A stretch of DNA of 64,000 nt, from contig OX439039.1 in NCBI GenBank assembly GCA_949317995.1, positions 76,056,002 to 76,120,001 on the forward strand, in the 5' to 3' direction. Shown piece after piece: positions 60,601-64,000 of this stretch. A program made the translations under genes and the position numbers. The number at the start of each line of letters is the position of its first letter. Position 1 is the first letter of the stretch. This DNA is from Acholoe squamosa. Its lineage: Eukaryota; Annelida; Polychaeta; Phyllodocida; Polynoidae. The notes under the pieces are model-generated. The model saw only the letters and a list, made by a program, of their open reading frames with translations, searched no databases and was not told the origin of the DNA.

Positions 60601-63600
60601 CAAACGATTTATAATAAAGTTAGCAATATATGTCAAACCTTTTGTCCTGAGCCAAGAGATCTTGCAAACAGTTTTCCTTTACATGCTTGGCAAAAGCAGC
60701 GGAGCAAAATGAAATGAAAACTTGAAAATTGACATAAAATGCTTTTTGATTCTCTGAAACCTCAAGCATCAAACAAGCCTAGAACTCTGTTACCCTGCAT
60801 TGTAAGTCCAGTGTTCTAACCACTACCCTATTCTGGACAGATGACATATAGGAGGTAAAGTCTCCAACTCATTCAGATCACCAAGATCAGGCCTTACTTA
60901 TACATCACGGTTAGGTCAACTCACTTACACATGGTTTCTGAGAATAACTGCCCCCATTTGGTGTTTCACTTATACCCTCAGGGACTACTTTCCTTCCCCT
61001 TCCCATCAAACACAGGGCAGAAGACCAGAGTCTAGGATGCTAGTACTTATGTCTGGGACCAGCATCCTAGTATATGGTCAAGTTGTGGCACACTAGGGAC
61101 ACCTAGAGAGCAATAGAAAAACTAAGATATGCAAGTGTGCATTCCCTTCCCCAGATGGTGCCACCAAGTAAGTATTGGGAGGGGAAAGAGAAAATTATGC
61201 TCAGCCTCTATCTTTGGTAAAAACCGGGGTAGGCTATAGATAGTTAAATTCAGCGTTCTCATCCTGTTCAGGCCTTCTTGCACCATTTCATGGACAGATG
61301 GCCCTGCCTTTTGCCATTATATTGCAGAGACTTCAAAAGGTTTTTTGTCGATTTTACAAATGCATTGTAGCATATACTCCAATGTTACAAGGGGGGTCAA
61401 AAAGTGGCCAAATTTATGGTAGGAAATATTTGAAAGGCCCTTTAGTAACCTAAATCTTATTCTTGGCTACCCACCTAAAATCACTTTGCATTTGGGTTTT
61501 ACAATGTATAAGCACACGAAAATGCATAAACTAATGGTTTCATGAGGAGGTTCCAATGTTGAGCATTGGTGGCAAGACTGAGCCACTTGGAGAATGACTG
61601 CTGCTTACATACCACCTGCTAAAATAGGGTAGTGGTTAGAGCTTTGAACTCACAATCAGAAGAACAGGAGTTCAAGTCCCTGTGCTGTTATTCACATCGC
61701 ATATCAGGAGTTTTTTGTCAAACGATTTATAATAAAGTTAGCAATATATGTCAAACCTTTTGTCCTGAGCCAAGAGATCTTGAAAACAGTTTTCCTTTAC
61801 ATGCTTGGCAAAAGCAGCGGAGCAAAATGAAATGAAAACTTGAAAATTGACATAAAATGCTTTTTGATTCTCTGAAACCTCAAGCATCAAACAAGCCTAG
61901 AACTCTGTTACCCTGCATTGTAAGTCCAGTGTTCTAACCACTACCCTATTCTGGACAGATGACATATAGGAGGTAAAGTCTCCAACTCATTCAGATCACC
62001 AAGATCAGGCCTTACTTATACATCACGGTTAGGTCAACTCACTTACACATGGTTTCTGAGAATAACTGCCCCCATTTGGTGTTTCACTTATACCCTCAGG
62101 GACTACTTTCCTTCCCCTTCCCATCAAACACAGGGCAGAAGACCAGAGTCTAGGATGCTAGTACTTATGTCTGGGACCAGCATCCTAGTATATGGTCAAG
62201 TTGTGGCACACTAGGGACACCTAGAGAGCAATAGAAAAACTAAGATATGCAAGTGTGCATTCCCTTCCCCAGATGGTGCCACCAAGTAAGTATTGGGAGG
62301 GGAAAGAGAAAATTATGCTCAGCCTCTATCTTTGGTAAAAACCGGGGTAGGCTATAGATAGTTAAATTCAGCGTTCTCATCCTGTTCAGGCCTTCTTGCA
62401 CCATTTCATGGACAGATGGCCCTGCCTTTTGCCATTATATTGCAGAGACTTCAAAAGGTTTTTTGTCGATTTTACAAATGCATTGTAGCATATACTCCAA
62501 TGTTACAAGGGGGGTCAAAAAGTGGCCAATTTTATGGTAGGAAATATTTGAAAGGCCCTTTAGTAACCTAAATCTTATTCTTGGCTACCCACCTAAAATC
62601 ACTTTGCATTTGGGTTTTACAATGTATAAGCACACGAAAATGCATAAACTAATGGTTTCATGAGGAGGTTCCAATGTTGAGCATTGGTGGCAAGACTGAG
62701 CCACTTGGAGAATGACTGCTGCTTACATACCACCTGCTAAAATAGGGTAGTGGTTAGAGCTTTGAACTCACAATCAGAAGAAGAGGAGTTCAAGTCCCTG
62801 TGCTGTTATTCACATCGCATATCAGGAGATTTTTGTCAAACGATTTATAATAAAGTTAGCAATATATGTCAAACCTTTTGTCCTGAGCCAAGAGATCTTG
62901 AAAACAGTTTTCCTTTACATGCTTGGCAAAAGCAGCGGAGCAAAATGAAATGAAAACTTGAAAATTGACATAAAATGCTTTTTGATTCTCTGAAACCTCA
63001 AGCATCAAACAAGCCTAGAACTCTGTTACCCTGCATTGTAAGTCCAGTGTTCTAACCACTACCCTATTCTGGACAGATGACATATAGGAGGTAAAGTCTC
63101 CAACTCATTCAGATCACCAAGATCAGGCCTTACTTATACATCACGGTTAGGTCAACTCACTTACACATGGTTTCTGAGAATAACTGCCCCCATTTGGTGT
63201 TTCACTTATACCCTCAGGGACTACTTTCCTTCCCCTTCCCATCAAACACAGGGCAGAAGACCAGAGTCTAGGATGCTAGTACTTATGTCTGGGACCAGCA
63301 TCCTAGTATATGGTCAAGTTGTGGCACACTAGGGACACCTAGAGAGCAATAGAAAAGCTAAGACATGCAAGTGTGCATTCCCTTCCCCAGATGGTGCCAC
63401 TAAGTAAGTATTGGGAGGGGAAAGAGAAAATTATGCTCAGCCTCTATCTTTGGTAAAAACCGGGGTAGGCTATAGATAGTTAAATTCAGCGTTCTCATCC
63501 TGTTCAGGCCTTCTTGCACCATTTCATGGACAGATGGCCCTGCCTTTTGCCATTATATTGCAGAGACTTCAAAAGGTTTTTTGTCGATTTTACAAATGCA

Positions 63601-64000
63601 TTGTAGCATATACTCCAATGTTACAAGGGGGGTCAAAAAGTGGCCAAATTTATGGTAGGAAATATTTGAAAGGCCCTTTAGTAACCTAAATCTTATTCTT
63701 GGCTACCCACCTAAAATCACTTTGCATTTGGGTTTTACAATGTATAAGCACACGAAAATGCATAAACTAATGGTTTCATGAGGAGGTTCCAATGTTGAGC
63801 ATTGGTGGCAAGACTGAGCCACTTGGAGAATGACTGCTGCTTACATACCACCTGCTAAAATAGGGTAGTGGTTAGAGCTTTGAACTCACAATCAGAAGAA
63901 CAGGAGTTCAAGTCCCTGTGCTGTTATTCACATCGCATATCAGGAGATTTTTGTCAAACGATTTATAATAAAGTTAGCAATATATGTCAAACCTTTTGTC
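45668..64000 (+). repeat. Distal satellite section, highly uniform
   Basis: Sixteen full units and the start of a seventeenth at exact 1118-bp spacing, except for the short unit at 54612. A and B types occur without strict alternation, and copies differ by only a few single-base changes. No genes or further insertions are seen. Confidence 0.85.
54612..54923 (+). repeat. Short 312-bp satellite unit, copy 6, mosaic
   Basis: It has the same junction (about 54758-54769). It mixes AGAAGAGGAG (B-type) with CAAATTATTT (short-type), a second example of exchange between unit types. Confidence 0.85.

Larger units (their letters stand above)
3726..64000 (+). repeat. Tandem satellite array, 1118-bp unit, about 50 full units plus six short units
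   Basis: All units run in the same direction and the array continues past the window end. Taking the GTGGTTAGAG word of the forward tRNA-like module as anchor, full units are at 4040, 5158, 6276, 7739, 8857, 10288, 13574, 14692, 16122, 17232, 18350, 19468, 20588, 21706, 22824, 23942, 25372, 26490, 27608, 28726, 29844, 30962, 32080, 33198, 34316, 35434, 36552, 37662, 39125, 40555, 41665, 43128, 44558, 45668, 46786, 47904, 49022, 50140, 51258, 52376, 53494, 54924, 56042, 57160, 58278, 59396, 60514, 61632, 62750 and 63868. Short-unit anchors are 9976, 15810, 25060, 40243, 44246 and 54612. Spacing is almost always exactly 1118; exceptions are 1110, 1119, 1120, 312, and the units holding insertions. 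Most core copies differ by only a few bases, so homogenisation is recent. No protein gene is supported in it. Confidence 0.97.

Noticed and set aside
3726-64000. CRISPR array
   Set aside because: The repeat is 1118 bp with no short direct repeats and unique spacers, and the context is eukaryotic.

Overview
The window looks like animal nuclear DNA, probably from an invertebrate: AATAAA polyadenylation signals, tRNA-like repeats, short inverted-repeat transposons and a long satellite are all present, with no bacterial-style signals. The species cannot be named from the sequence. The window has two very different parts.

Positions 1 to about 3480 hold a compact, AT-rich, intronless run of plus-strand genes: the end of a coiled-coil protein, a DUF5662-like protein, a 58-residue membrane protein, a protein with two death domains, and two adjacent dUTPase-family genes. 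The second dUTPase carries all five family motifs plus a long acidic Ser/Glu tail. Spacers are as short as 1 to 5 bases. This content and layout resemble a large DNA virus of animals, so I treat the stretch as the edge of an integrated virus-like element. No capsid, polymerase or integrase gene lies in the window, so the family is unresolved. The reading frames present look open. Their likely jobs are nucleotide-pool hygiene (dUTPase) and interference with host death-fold signalling (death domains); both roles are inferred from family.

Positions about 3500 to 3725 are a short transition zone with a 64-bp tandem repeat and two strong hairpins. From 3726 to the end of the window runs a tandem satellite with a 1118-bp unit, about 50 full-length copies plus six 312-bp short copies, all in one orientation. 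Each full unit holds two tRNA-Val-like modules facing each other, about 300 bp apart, sharing an 18-bp perfect inverted repeat. The array has higher-order structure: an alternating A/B dimer around 27.6 to 36.5 kb, and two tandem 4003-bp blocks at 37662 to 45667.

Two DNA transposon families sit in the array. A 340-bp GC-richer element with 28-bp imperfect ends is found at the same unit position in three units, so it was copied along with the satellite. A 2172-bp element with 32-bp perfect inverted ends and a TTAT target duplication is present once (10740 to 12911), inserted after the array formed. It encodes no visible transposase and is packed with copies of GGTGGCTCTTTGACCA. The repeated 67-codon reading frames across the array are judged not to be genes.
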